A stretch of DNA of 64,000 nt from Acidimicrobiales bacterium (lineage in GTDB: Bacteria; Actinomycetota; Acidimicrobiia; Acidimicrobiales; SZUA-35). Under the pieces are notes generated by a model that made no database searches, had not been told where the DNA came from, and saw only the letters and a list, made by a program, of their open reading frames with translations. The stretch's first letter is position 1. Each line of letters starts with the position of its first letter. A program made the position numbers and the translations under genes. Location of the stretch: contig JAHDCC010000015.1 in assembly GCA_020630065.1 (NCBI GenBank), positions 1 to 64,000 of the forward strand, in the 5' to 3' direction. Of this stretch, positions 16,352 to 26,304 are shown piece by piece.

Positions 16352-19300
16352 CTAGCTGCGGGATCTTCGTTTGCGGCTGGTAAACGTTGTAGCGATACCA
16401 GCTAGGACCAGAACTAAACCAAAACCGATCATCGAATAGCTTTCGATACCGGTTTGTGCGAGCCCCCGTAACGTCCCGGCTACCCCTTGGCCACCTGAGC
16501 CTTCAGAGTCGGTTTCGGTTCCAGCTCTGTTAGCTAGCAAAGATATATCGAACGTGTTTGTTATACGTAACGCGACTGCCGGTTCAGCTGAACTGGTAGT
16601 CGTATTCGTGATGAGGGCGCTTTCGCGATGACCCAGAACAACCACACCACCTTCATGAGAATAAGAATCGGTAAAGCCTGAGCCGGGTGTTTCGGAGACC
16701 GTACAGCTAGAACCGGTCGGTATTCCTGTCACCGCAACCGATTGGCTCTGTCCGACTTCGTCCGCAAGAAGCAGCGACCCGTCAGCGAAATCACCTTCAC
16801 ATTCGACCGAAACCGGGAAGGTTTGGTCGTTAAACGAGTCCGGGGCATCTACCAGGATCTTCTCAATATTGAGGGTGACGGTCTGTCGCTCGTTCACAAA
16901 ACCTAGTTCAGTGACGGCACCAGTTTCTAGTTCGCCGGTTGCGACGCCGCTACCCACAATATCCCAGCCCGGCGTTTCACGTTCCGTCACAGCACAGGTA
17001 ACTCCATCTCCGATTAGTGGAATATCTGGATACGTCGTGTAGCCGAGACCGCCGTCTGAAGTGGCTTCGGCGACCACGACCTCAACAACCGTTTCCAGCC
17101 CGTTGTCGCAACTCAACTCAAATTCGAACACACCGTTGGGGGCGGTCATCAACGACGAATCGATGACGACGGATTTGGTGATCGCCAGAGTCGATGTCCG
17201 GTTGATAATTTCAAGTTGGCCACCGTCCGAGTCGATTTCGACCGAAGCCTCTGACGGTAAGTAGCTTGCTGTAAACCGTAGGTCCTCAGCTTCGTTGACC
17301 TCGCAGATCGCCGACGTTGGAACACCATCTATGGTCAACGCGTCGTTAACCGACACCTCGCCAGTCAACTCAACCGCGCCATCTTCGAAGCTTCCAACAC
17401 AGGTGACGGTCACATCAAAACGTTCGTCATCCAGATCGGTTCCCTCAGGTACTCCTTCAAGCGATTTTGTAATCGAGAGCGTCTCGGTATCCCGAAGGTT
17501 CTCGAACGTCGCCGTCATTACCCCGGCTTCCAAAGTGATATCGACGGCGTCTTCTCCGGTGACGGACCATCCGGTCGGAACATCAACTTCACTGACAACA
17601 CAAGTAGTTCCGGTCGGATGTAACCCAACTTCGCTCCACGGTATGGTCGCCCCAAAGTGAGAGACCATGCCAGGCGGCGGTGGGCCGACAGGGGACTCGA
17701 GAATCGAGTCGACCGTTACGTCGTGGGTAAGTGAGGTTCCATTGTCACAAACGGTCGAGAACGAGAAATCTCCGGTCACATCAACCGGCAAATCCGACAG
17801 AGCCGACGTTATCTTATGAATCTCAATCGTCCCAGTCGAATTGACTATCTCAATCTGCTGAGGCTCACCAGCGATGGTGGCCGACGCAGTCTCCGGCTGG
17901 TACGTGGTCGCAAACCGGGCGTCGTCGTCCTCGGTCGCTAAACAAGTAGAACCGGTCGGTAAATCGTCGATCGTGACCGGTCCTATCGCTGATACCGTAA
18001 CTTCTTCAACTAACTCGCCACCGGTGAAACTGCCGACACAGACAAGTTCGACCGGAAATAGTTCGCTCGTCAGATCAATATCGTCTGGCACCCCGACCAA
18101 CGTTTTGGTAACGGTCAGTGAACCCACATCTCGTTCGTTGACAAACGCTGCGCCCGCAACCGAATCAGATGCCGTCGTGATCGACTGGGGGTTGGCAGAA
18201 GAAAGTGTCCACCCGGTGGCTGAGTGTTCAGTGACTTCACATTCTGTTCCTGGTACTACCAGTGGCGTGTCGGGGGCGACCCATTGGGCTGCCCCATCGA
18301 CTGTCGTGAGTGTGACTTCGTCATCGAAGACGGTGCTGTCATCGGGGGCTATGCAAACGACATCCCAGGTAAACGTGTCGTCCAGATCGAGGGGATGGGT
18401 GTCTGGCCCGACCGTCGTTTTGTCAATAGTCAACGTCGACGTTGTATTGGTTACGGTAAGAGCTTCACCATCTATGTCAACGACGACATCGTCGGAGTAG
18501 GCAACCGCAAACCGAGGATCAGGGTCTTCGACAACACTACACGTCGACCCGGTCGGTAACTGATCGACCAACCCTGACGTGTCGACCGAAATTATGACAT
18601 CCTCGATCGTGTGAGATCCTGTCGTGAAATCACCGGTACAGGTCATGTCGACTACAAACTCTTCGCTGTCTAAGTCAACTGCCGACGGTACACCCGCTAG
18701 TTCTTTAACCACGGTTACCGGACCAGTGTCGCGCCTGTTGGTGAACGTCGCCGTCGGTACGTCATCGCCGGTCAAGGAAGAATCGACGACTACTTCAACC
18801 GACGGCGGGCTAGTGAGAGTCCAACCAGTTGGAGGGGTAGCTTCTTGCACCGTGCATACCGTCCCGTTCGGCAACGTCGGAAGGTCGTCGTAGCGGAGCT
18901 GCCCGGTTGTCGAAGTTGGGCTCAAAACCGATGAAGTAGTTATCGAATGGGTGGCCGTGTAGGTTGCGCCGCAAGAAACGTTGAACACGAAAGTGTCGAC
19001 CAGGTCGACCGGGTGCCCGGTTTCAGTTTCGGCGACCTTGACGATCATGATCTCACCAGTCGAGTTGACGATCGCTCCCGACACCCCTCCTTCAACCACC
19101 GTTACTTGACCACTTGCGCCGTCGGTGGCCGCTGGTGAGTAGGTAGCGGCGAACCGAGGGTCGGCGTCCTCAACAAAATCACACGTAGACCCAATCGGAA
19201 GTTCAGGAATCGTGATCGGCGTAGCGGTAGTAACCGGAAGGTCCGTGAAAACTAGGGGAGAGGAGTCGAAGTCACCTTCGCACGAAACGTCGACAGTGAA

Positions 19301-22300
19301 CGTCAGATCGTCAGGATCAAGACCACTCGGGGCTCCAAGAACAGATTTGGTGATGGTCAGATCAGATGTGATACGACGATTGGTGAAGGTGATTGTTGGA
19401 GACTCGGTAAAGGTAATGATGGTCTCTTGTGACGCGTCACCAACAATAGTCCACCCATCTGGAGGTGTTCGTTCGGAAATAGTGCACGCTGCACCGTCGG
19501 CCACTAACGGCACATCAGGGTATGCCAACGGTGTAACGACACCGTCGACACTGTTGATCGTCAACACGAACGAGGCGCCGTTAGTGCACAGCACATCGAA
19601 TTCGAATGTTGCGGTTAAGTCGACTGGTTGTGAACTGTCGACCAGGATTGTTTTGTCGAGCACAAACGTTCCCGTGACGTTATCGATTCCAAGTGATGAT
19701 CCGCCAGGTTCGATAACGACGGTTGCATCGTCTGGGTCATACACGGCCGCAAATCTCGTGTCGGTCGTCTCGGCGGCCTCACACGATGCTCCAGTCGGTA
19801 GGTTCTCGATGACGATTGGTTCGTCGACCGACAAGGCCAACGGGCCGACTACATGAGTGCCGGTTGTAAAATCGCCGGTGCAAGTAACGGTCACGGGGAA
19901 GCTCAGGTCGTCCAAGTTGACGCCGTCAGGTAAACCGACGATAGCTTTAGTGATGGTTAAATCGGCGACGTCTCGAACGTTTGAGAAAGACGCGGTTACG
20001 GCTTCGACTTCAGAGGTTGTAACTTCAAGATCGACCTCACCTACCGCGCTCCAGCCCGTGTTTGTTTGTTCAGAAACTGAACACGTGGTTCCTGGTGGCA
20101 ATAGTGGAGAATCGGGGCTGGCCCACTGCCCGGTTCCCGTCGAAGTAGCGATCGAAATTGTGTTGGCGTAGATCACAGAACTATCTGGATGTACACATTC
20201 AATATCGAAGGTAAACGTATCGTCGGCGATGATGGGATGGGTCTGTTCAGCCGTTGTCGACTTAACAATGCTGAACGTGGAAGTTGAGTTCGTGACGGTG
20301 ATCGTCTCCCCATCACTGTCGATAACCACGGGCGCCTCTGGGCTATAGCTAGTGTTGAACCGAAGGTCAGGTTCTTCAACCACCGAACAAGTGGCCCCAA
20401 CAGGCAAATCTTCGATGACGAGTTCAGCATTTGCGGTGATGATTTGATCTTGCAGCACATAGGGAGAAACGGTGAAGCCGTCGGTGCAGCTGATATCGAC
20501 CACAAACTCCTCGTTCCCAAGGTCAACTTCGGACGGCACCCCAACCAGATTCTTAGAAACGGTGAGATCATTGGTTTGGCGGGTGTTAGTGAATGACGCG
20601 GTTTGAGGGTCTCCGGTTGCCGAGATAGTGACCTCGACCGAACTGTTGTTCACCGACCATCCATCAGGAACCACCTCGGTAATGGTGCAGGTCGTGCCCG
20701 ACGGAATGATAGGAAGTTCGGTGTACGTTAGTCCTCCGATGCCTTCCTCTCCGGCGATATCTTCGACGTTGAGGGTGTAGGTTCCGTCCGCCGAAGTACC
20801 ACAGTCGAGTTCGTAGTCGAAGTCGCGTAGCAGGTCGACCGGGTGGTCGGAATCGACGACCGTCGATTTGCGTATGATTAGAGCACCGCCAGCGTTAGTG
20901 ATGCCGGCGGCTGTTCCATCGTCGTCGATAGTCACTTGGCTGGCGGTGCCGTCGCCGATATCGGGTGAATAGAGTGTCTGGAACCGGCTGTCAAAATCTT
21001 CTGAAATAGTACAAACCGCTCCGGTTGGTAGATCCTCGATAACGAGCGGAACATTCTTTGACAACGGCTGATCGTTAAGAACCAGAGGGTCAGGGTCGAG
21101 GCCTCCGGTGCAGGAAACGTCGACCAAGAAAACCTCGTCGTCGAAGTCGAGCCCATCCGGTATTCCGATCAGAGTTTTTGTGATCGTCAGATCAGCGACC
21201 GACCGGGCGTTCTCGAATGTTGCTTCAACCGTTTCGGAGGCGTCTGTTGTGACCGTAATCGGCGATTCGGATACTAGGCTCCAACCTGGCGGTGGGGCGA
21301 GTTCGGATACGTCACAAGTGGCGCCAACCGGTAGTAGTGGGGTTGCCGGAGATTCCCACGTTCCGGTGCCGTCTACGGTGGTGATAGAAAAAGTGTCCGA
21401 ATAGATGTCGTCACCTGAAGGGTTTTGACACTCGATGGAGAAGCTGAATGTGGCGTCATCTTCGATTCCGGCAGCTGTTGTTGTGTCTTTAACGACCGAA
21501 ACAGTGGTGGTGGTGTTTACGATATCGACCTGGTTTTCTCCAGGTTCGGGACTGTCGACGATCGCAACGGTTTGGTTTGGTGCGTAGGAGGTAGTAAACC
21601 GATCATCGGCGGTTTCGGTGACCGTGCAATTGGCTCCTTCAGGTAGATCGGTGATGACAGCGGGAGAGCTTTCGCTGACATTTAACGGACCGAACGAGAC
21701 AGTTCCGGCTGTGAACGGGCCGGAGCACACCACGTTTACGGTGAACATATCGTCAGCCACTCCGGCAGCGGTTCCATCATCGATCGGTATACCGGCCACG
21801 TCTTTGGTGATCGTCAACGTGTCCAAGTTTCGATCGTTGGTGAACCCAACCGGGTTGCCGCCTGCGACAGTAGTTAGAACAACTCCATCGTCTCCGTCGA
21901 GTGTTCCACCGCTGCGTTCACTAATCGACCAGCCGTTGGGAGGTCCTTGTTCACGTATCGTGCAAACCGCACCGGGGGCAACCAGAGGAAGGTCGAGTGT
22001 TGCCGCTGCCCCTGTCCCTCCCGAAGTCGTTATTGATGCGGTGCCGTCGAAAACGGTGTCGCCCCCAACATCGCATACAACTGTGAAACTAAACGTGTCG
22101 TCGATGACAAGATCGAGGCTGCTGGTCGACACGGTCGTTTTGGTGATGGCCACCGTGCTGGTTGTGTTGGTGATAGAGATCGTTTCACCATCGTCGTCGA
22201 CGGTTACCGGAGTCGTCGGCGAATACGATGCAACAAATCGACTATCAGCGTTTTCGTCAACTTCACAGGTGGAGCCAGTGGGAACCCCGTCTACCACGAG

Positions 22301-25120
22301 ATCGTCAGCGGCGGTAACCGTCTGGCTGGCCAGCACGACGGGTGATGGGTCAAAGTCGCCGGAACAGGTCACGGTGACGGTAAATTCTTCATCGTCTAGG
22401 TCCCATTCGGCGGGCGCTCCGTCAATAGTTTTCGTCACTGTCAGGGAAGCGACGTCTCTTCGGTTGGTGAATTCGGCTGTTGGTTCCGGGTTTGTCGGAG
22501 TTACCGTCAAATCAATCGTTGCGCCGTCGGCAGGCGATACAAGTGTCCAGCCGGTTGTCGGTAATTCGGTCACCGAACAGTCAGAACCGTTCGGAATCAA
22601 CGGCAAGTCGCCCCATGAGATACCACCGATTGTTCCGGTCGCCGTCGGGGTGTCTGTGGTCAACGAATGGGTGTTGTCATAGACCGTCGAGGTTCCTTGA
22701 ACACACGTTATTTGATAGTCGAATGTGTCGACCAGATCGACCGGTAGGTCGGATACAACTTCGGTTTCTTTCTGAACGATCAGTGACCCGGTGCTGTTGG
22801 TGATATCGACTGTTGATCCACCTTCAACAATAGTTACCGTTTGGTTTGGTGTATACGACGTGACAAAACCTCCGACCACTGCTTCGGTTACCGTGCATGC
22901 TGCACCCACTGGGAGGTCTTCAACGACTAGCGGAGCAGCGGTAGAAACGGTAAGCGATCCGGGAATCGTGAACGGGTCGGGGTCGAAACCGCCGGTGCAT
23001 TCGACTGACACGTTGAAGGTGAACTCGTCGGGGTCAGCGCCACTTGGCAGGCCTAGAATGGTTTTGTTGATGGTGAGGTCGCTGTATTGTCGACTGTTGC
23101 GAAATTCTGCAGTTACCGGTCCGTCGGATGAGATTTCAACCGTTACTGGGTCGGCGGCGAGATTAGTCCAGCCATTGGGCGGAGTTTCGGTCACCGTACA
23201 ACTAGCGCCGTCAGGAAGCAGATCGATGTCGGGGTACGAAAGCGAACCTGATCCACCTGAAGTCGTGATGTTGTAGGAGTCGTTAAACCCGTTGTCGCAG
23301 ACCACTGCGAAGGTGAATGTGTCGTCGTCAGTGAGTGGGTAGTCTGACGTTACCGACGTGCGTTTGGTTATTGTCAAGACCCCAGTCTGGTTCGAAAACC
23401 GGACCCCTTCACTTCCTGGAGCTTCGTCGATAACAACCGTCGCTTCGTTTAGACCGGTGGTGCCGTCGCTGCTCGCAGGCCCAGCGGCGTACGATGCCGG
23501 AACGGTTTCGGTCGTGACGCACGTGGCGTCGGCTGGCAAGTTTTCAATCCGCACAGTTTCGCCGTCAGCAATCGAGAACGTGCCAGCGCCTGCTCCTGGC
23601 CAAGAGCTGCCAGTAATTGCATCGACAATGTCGGTCGAGTCGATCGTGATGGTAGGACCGTCGGCCGCAGTGCAAACCACGTTCATAGTGAACGAGTCGG
23701 TGTCTGGACCGTCGGGGTGGCCGTCGACGGATTTACTCACCGTAAATTCGCCTGTGACCTGAATCGTTGTCGGGTCTCTCGGTTCGCTGCCGTCACCTGG
23801 ATCATCACTTAACAAATCAATTTCGCCGTCCTGGTTATAGTCCAAGGTGGCCTGGTTTTCGTACTCGCCGGGCAACGTATCGGCCGGGATTTGCACGTCG
23901 AACGTGATGACAACAGGATCTTCTCCCGGAGTGTCTGGGTCGGTCCACAAACTCGAAGGAACCTCGACTTCTAAACAGAAGTCGCCGTCGCCCGCCGTCC
24001 CGCCACTGGACAATGATGCTGACGGGTGACTCGACGACCAAGTGCCGGTGTAGGTGAAGGCGCCGGGTAGCACGTCACAAAGGTCGGTTGTTAAACCCAT
24101 TGTTGGGAGGCCATTGTTTAGTAACGTGTAGGCATACGTCACGACATCGCCCGGGCCGTATGTTCGATCGTCAAGGACTACCGGTTCGCCAGCGCCATCA
24201 ACGACGTCTTTCTTGATGTCGATTTGGGATACACACGAAGTGCCGTCGGTGCCTCCATCGGCGCCGACTTCGCCAACTTCGCTCCAAATAGTTGGATCGT
24301 TAATGTCGACCCGGAAAATGTCGCCAGGGTTGTTTCGGAACACGTAGAGGAACCCGGCAGCATCAAACCATGATGAACCAAATCCTCCGTTAGGGAACGT
24401 TCCCGGTAGCGAAGTGGTAGTGACCGCTCCGCTGTTTGGGTTGACCTTGTACAGAACCCGGTTGACGATGTGATATACAAAACCGTCGAGCGGGTTATAT
24501 GAAAGGTCGGCCAGGTTACGAGAGGTGGAACCGATATGGGTGGCAGCTCCGGTGGCTGGGTCTATCGACCAGATGTTGTACCGGGCTCCCGCATACCATC
24601 CGGTTACTCCATCGTTGGAACCAACCGAATGGATGATGTAGCGACCGTCGCCTAGGACGGTTCCGGCATATTGTCCGGCGGCTGCCGGATAGGGTGCTTG
24701 GATCGGGGTGTCAAATACGGTGTCGCCGTTGGCGTCATAGGCACGCACGACTGGGGTACCATCGACTTTGGTGACCCCATATACGTAGTCGGTGGTTGGG
24801 TCATAGGCGGTCGAGTTCGCTAGACCACTGGTGTCGGGAAACGGGTCAACCGTCAGCTGTCCAGGCGCGGACGGATCAGGCACGATCCAATAGAACTCGC
24901 CGCCTCTCATCAGAATAGGAGTGCCGTTACACTCCCACTTCGGATGGTCGCCTCCGTGGTCGGCAAGGGCTGGGGGAGCGGCCGATAATGTTGCAATCAA
25001 CACGATGAGTGCAGAAACTATCCGAAGAAAAGTGCTGCGTCGTTCAACGACTATGCCTTGGTTTGGCGAATTTGTTCGCTCGAATACTCGAGCGTTGATG
25101 ACGCGAAGCGGATAGAACAT
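16352..25120 (-). CDS. Giant sortase-anchored surface protein with 23 DUF5979/CnaB-like repeats
   Basis: About 2920 residues from ATG 25120; the frame opens at 25171. Numbering below uses the longer frame. A signal peptide lies at 46-70 (cut after PALA). Residues 75-330 form a beta-propeller-like DUF6923-type region (AYDPTTDYVYGVTK, YNPLDGFVYHI). A DUF11-type Ig domain follows (DVVTYAYTLLNNG). Then 23 domains of about 95-120 residues alternate between two types (12 of type B beginning with forms like LTITK..G.P, 11 of type A). Each keeps a first-strand Lys, two Cys, a Glu after the second Cys (C.V.E) and a last-strand Asn, the CnaB isopeptide pattern plus a likely disulfide. The C terminus has LAQTG (2904-2908), a membrane helix and RKRRSRS, a class E sortase signal. 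It probably forms a long stiff adhesin stalk. No sortase is in the window. Confidence 0.9.
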   Translation of the reverse strand: MFYPLRVINARVFERTNSPNQGIVVERRSTFLRIVSALIVLIATLSAAPPALADHGGDHPKWECNGTPILMRGGEFYWIVPDPSAPGQLTVDPFPDTSGLANSTAYDPTTDYVYGVTKVDGTPVVRAYDANGDTVFDTPIQAPYPAAAGQYAGTVLGDGRYIIHSVGSNDGVTGWYAGARYNIWSIDPATGAATHIGSTSRNLADLSYNPLDGFVYHIVNRVLYKVNPNSGAVTTTSLPGTFPNGGFGSSWFDAAGFLYVFRNNPGDIFRVDINDPTIWSEVGEVGADGGTDGTSCVSQIDIKKDVVDGAGEPVVLDDRTYGPGDVVTYAYTLLNNGLPTMGLTTDLCDVLPGAFTYTGTWSSSHPSASLSSGGTAGDGDFCLEVEVPSSLWTDPDTPGEDPVVITFDVQIPADTLPGEYENQATLDYNQDGEIDLLSDDPGDGSEPRDPTTIQVTGEFTVSKSVDGHPDGPDTDSFTMNVVCTAADGPTITIDSTDIVDAITGSSWPGAGAGTFSIADGETVRIENLPADATCVTTETVPASYAAGPASSDGTTGLNEATVVIDEAPGSEGVRFSNQTGVLTITKRTSVTSDYPLTDDDTFTFAVVCDNGFNDSYNITTSGGSGSLSYPDIDLLPDGASCTVTETPPNGWTNLAADPVTVEISSDGPVTAEFRNSRQYSDLTINKTILGLPSGADPDEFTFNVSVECTGGFDPDPFTIPGSLTVSTAAPLVVEDLPVGAACTVTEAVVGGFVTSYTPNQTVTIVEGGSTVDITNSTGSLIVQKETEVVSDLPVDLVDTFDYQITCVQGTSTVYDNTHSLTTDTPTATGTIGGISWGDLPLIPNGSDCSVTELPTTGWTLVSPADGATIDLTVTPTNPEPTAEFTNRRDVASLTVTKTIDGAPAEWDLDDEEFTVTVTCSGDFDPSPVVLASQTVTAADDLVVDGVPTGSTCEVDENADSRFVASYSPTTPVTVDDDGETISITNTTSTVAITKTTVSTSSLDLVIDDTFSFTVVCDVGGDTVFDGTASITTSGGTGAAATLDLPLVAPGAVCTIREQGPPNGWSISERSGGTLDGDDGVVLTTVAGGNPVGFTNDRNLDTLTITKDVAGIPIDDGTAAGVADDMFTVNVVCSGPFTAGTVSFGPLNVSESSPAVITDLPEGANCTVTETADDRFTTSYAPNQTVAIVDSPEPGENQVDIVNTTTTVSVVKDTTTAAGIEDDATFSFSIECQNPSGDDIYSDTFSITTVDGTGTWESPATPLLPVGATCDVSELAPPPGWSLVSESPITVTTDASETVEATFENARSVADLTITKTLIGIPDGLDFDDEVFLVDVSCTGGLDPDPLVLNDQPLSKNVPLVIEDLPTGAVCTISEDFDSRFQTLYSPDIGDGTASQVTIDDDGTAAGITNAGGALIIRKSTVVDSDHPVDLLRDFDYELDCGTSADGTYTLNVEDIAGEEGIGGLTYTELPIIPSGTTCTITEVVPDGWSVNNSSVEVTISATGDPQTASFTNTRQTNDLTVSKNLVGVPSEVDLGNEEFVVDISCTDGFTVSPYVLQDQIITANAELVIEDLPVGATCSVVEEPDLRFNTSYSPEAPVVIDSDGETITVTNSTSTFSIVKSTTAEQTHPIIADDTFTFDIECVHPDSSVIYANTISIATSTGTGQWASPDSPLLPPGTTCSVSEQTNTGWSAVGEVDLEVTTSEVEAVTASFSNVRDVADLTITKAIVGLPDGVNLDDLSFPVTVTCTGDFTTGTHVVGPLALSVDEPIVIENLPTGASCEAAETTDTRFAAVYDPDDATVVIEPGGSSLGIDNVTGTFVLDKTILVDSSQPVDLTATFEFDVLCTNGASFVLTINSVDGVVTPLAYPDVPLVADGAACTISERTPPDGWTIVGDASQETIITFTESPTITFTNRRITSDLTITKSVLGAPSGLDPDDLTFTVDVSCEGDFDSSPLVFTDLPVTTATPITIPELPIGSTCDFVEDADPRFAATYSPAATDGASGQVTVVEGGVSGAIVNSTGEIMIVKVAETETGHPVDLVDTFVFNVSCGATYTATHSITTSSVLSPTSTTGQLRYDDLPTLPNGTVCTVQEATPPTGWTLTSPPSVEVVVDSSLTGDDVPTATFTNRRDTGPVTVVKELAGVPSAVDLDSEEFVVDMTCTGDFTTGSHTIEDVIISVDTSGLVDQLPTGSTCSVVEDPDPRFAVAYSDDVVVDIDGEALTVTNTTSTLTIDKTTVGPDTHPLDLDDTFTWDVVCIAPDDSTVFDDEVTLTTVDGAAQWVAPDTPLVVPGTECEVTEHSATGWTLSSANPQSITTASDSVAGAAFVNERDVGSLTVTKTLVGVPDDIDLTSELFPVELVCVGSFTGGELVEEVTVSAIGPVTIDDLPTGSTCLATEDDDARFATTYQPETASATIAGEPQQIEIVNSTGTIEIHKITSALSDLPVDVTGDFSFSTVCDNGTSLTHDVTVDSILESPVGPPPPGMVSHFGATIPWSEVGLHPTGTTCVVSEVDVPTGWSVTGEDAVDITLEAGVMTATFENLRDTETLSITKSLEGVPEGTDLDDERFDVTVTCVGSFEDGAVELTGEVSVNDALTIDGVPTSAICEVNEAEDLRFTASYLPSEASVEIDSDGGQLEIINRTSTLAITKSVVIDSSLMTAPNGVFEFELSCDNGLETVVEVVVAEATSDGGLGYTTYPDIPLIGDGVTCAVTERETPGWDIVGSGVATGELETGAVTELGFVNERQTVTLNIEKILVDAPDSFNDQTFPVSVECEGDFADGSLLLADEVGQSQSVAVTGIPTGSSCTVSETPGSGFTDSYSHEGGVVVLGHRESALITNTTTSSAEPAVALRITNTFDISLLANRAGTETDSEGSGGQGVAGTLRGLAQTGIESYSMIGFGLVLVLAGIATTFTSRKRRSRS

Positions 25121-25291
25121 AGCGACCTGGTCGGCAGTTCGGTTACGGAGTTGAGACCTAGCTTCGGTCAATCGTTCGGCGAGTCGAACGTTTACCCATC
25201 TACGCCAGGGTTTTGACCGTGTTTACGCACGTGCGGTAGGGTCTGATAGCCATCGGTGCGCCGTTGGTTTCTGCCGGCTCGAAAGGGAATC

Positions 25292-25642
25292 ATGTTCATA
25301 GTGACCGTCTTCTTGACGATGTTGTTGGCCTCTATTTGTGTTGCTTCTGCTGCAAGTAAGTTCACGAAACAGGCGGTTGTCGTGTCGAACCTGACAAAGA
25401 TCGGTGTTCCAAGTAGCTGGTTTCCGTTTCTTGCCGGCGCCGAGATGGCGGGCGCGGTAGGACTCCTGTTTGGTCTAGTCGCCATCCCACCGTTGGGAAT
25501 AGCAGCTGGAATTGGTTTGATCCTATATTTTGCCGGTGCCGTTGTGAGTCATCTGCGAGTCGGCGACAAAGATATTGCTGGCGCCGCGGTACTGTTTTTA
25601 CTTGCCGTGGCGACCACCCTTGTACGTTCGTACACGTTTTAG
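25292..25642 (+). CDS. DoxX-like small membrane protein
   Basis: 116 residues from ATG 25292, with GAAAGGGA upstream; the frame opens earlier at 25256. Four hydrophobic segments are spaced as in the DoxX_2 family (LASICVASAASKFTK after the first, then VPSSWFPFLAGAEMAGAVGLL). DoxX-like proteins are four-helix membrane proteins linked to redox or stress functions; none is fixed here. Divergent from the giant surface protein gene. Confidence 0.8.
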   Translation: MFIVTVFLTMLLASICVASAASKFTKQAVVVSNLTKIGVPSSWFPFLAGAEMAGAVGLLFGLVAIPPLGIAAGIGLILYFAGAVVSHLRVGDKDIAGAAVLFLLAVATTLVRSYTF

Positions 25643-25936
25643 GTTTGGTTCGACCTAGCCGCGCAACGTATCGTAAACCTTGTCGAGATAAGACGGCCGA
25701 CTAGGGTTTTGGAGTTGGCGCTGGACGTAGATGATGGTGGCGACGGTATCGCCAACACAGTTTGGGAAACCGCTGAAGCCGCAGCCTTCCTCCAAGGTAG
25801 ATAACACAACACCGGCAGTCTACTTTTGACGGGTGGTAGCGGCAAGAGAACGCCGCCACCACCCGGGCAACCCGACATAGGTCGGATTGAGGGGGGAGGG
25901 GTCAAGCATCGTCAGTATTGCGACGATACAACACGA

Positions 25937-26284
25937 ATGTACTACTCATTCGCGAGGCAACAGTCGATGGTCGCCAATCAAGCGAGGCTTCAACACGACA
26001 TCGAACGTCGGGAGGCTGACCGCCAGATTGAAGAATTAGAGGAACGGGTCGAACGTCTTGCCCTGGCCTGCGAAGCAATGTGGGATCTACTTCGACGAGA
26101 CCAGAACAAAACCGACGACGACTTACTTCACTGGGTCCGTCACTTCGACGCCGCCGACGGGCAAGTCGATGGAAGAATTCAGCGCCAACCCAGGAAATGT
26201 TCCTGCGGGGCGATGGTCAACTATCGTTCCCACAGCTGTGTCTACTGTGGGGCAGAAGTCGGCAGAGTTTCTCCGTTTGCGTAA
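25937..26284 (+). CDS. Coiled-coil protein with C-terminal zinc ribbon
   Basis: About 115 residues from ATG 25937 (the frame opens at 25826; the first 37 residues look noncoding). A charged helix QHDIERREADRQIEELEERVERL should form a coiled coil. The end carries KCSCGAMVNYRSHSCVYCG, two CxC/CxxC pairs that fit a zinc ribbon. I do not know the family; such proteins often act as small regulators or adaptors. The 294 bases before it, from 25643, hold nothing else recognised. Convergent with the ABC permease gene. Confidence 0.6.
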   Translation: MYYSFARQQSMVANQARLQHDIERREADRQIEELEERVERLALACEAMWDLLRRDQNKTDDDLLHWVRHFDAADGQVDGRIQRQPRKCSCGAMVNYRSHSCVYCGAEVGRVSPFA

Positions 26285-26304
26285 CGAATAGACCATTTCA
26301 GGAA

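Noticed and set aside
17061-24029. Many long open frames on the plus strand opposite the giant surface protein, up to 354 codons
   Set aside because: They lie fully antisense to a coherent 2939-residue frame with repeated domains; their openness follows from its codon composition, and their products are Ser/Thr/Val-rich without motifs.
16352-25171. Possible CRISPR array or DNA-level satellite because of the repeating pattern
   Set aside because: The repeats are about 300 bases, diverged in DNA and conserved only as protein; no short identical direct repeats with spacers are seen.
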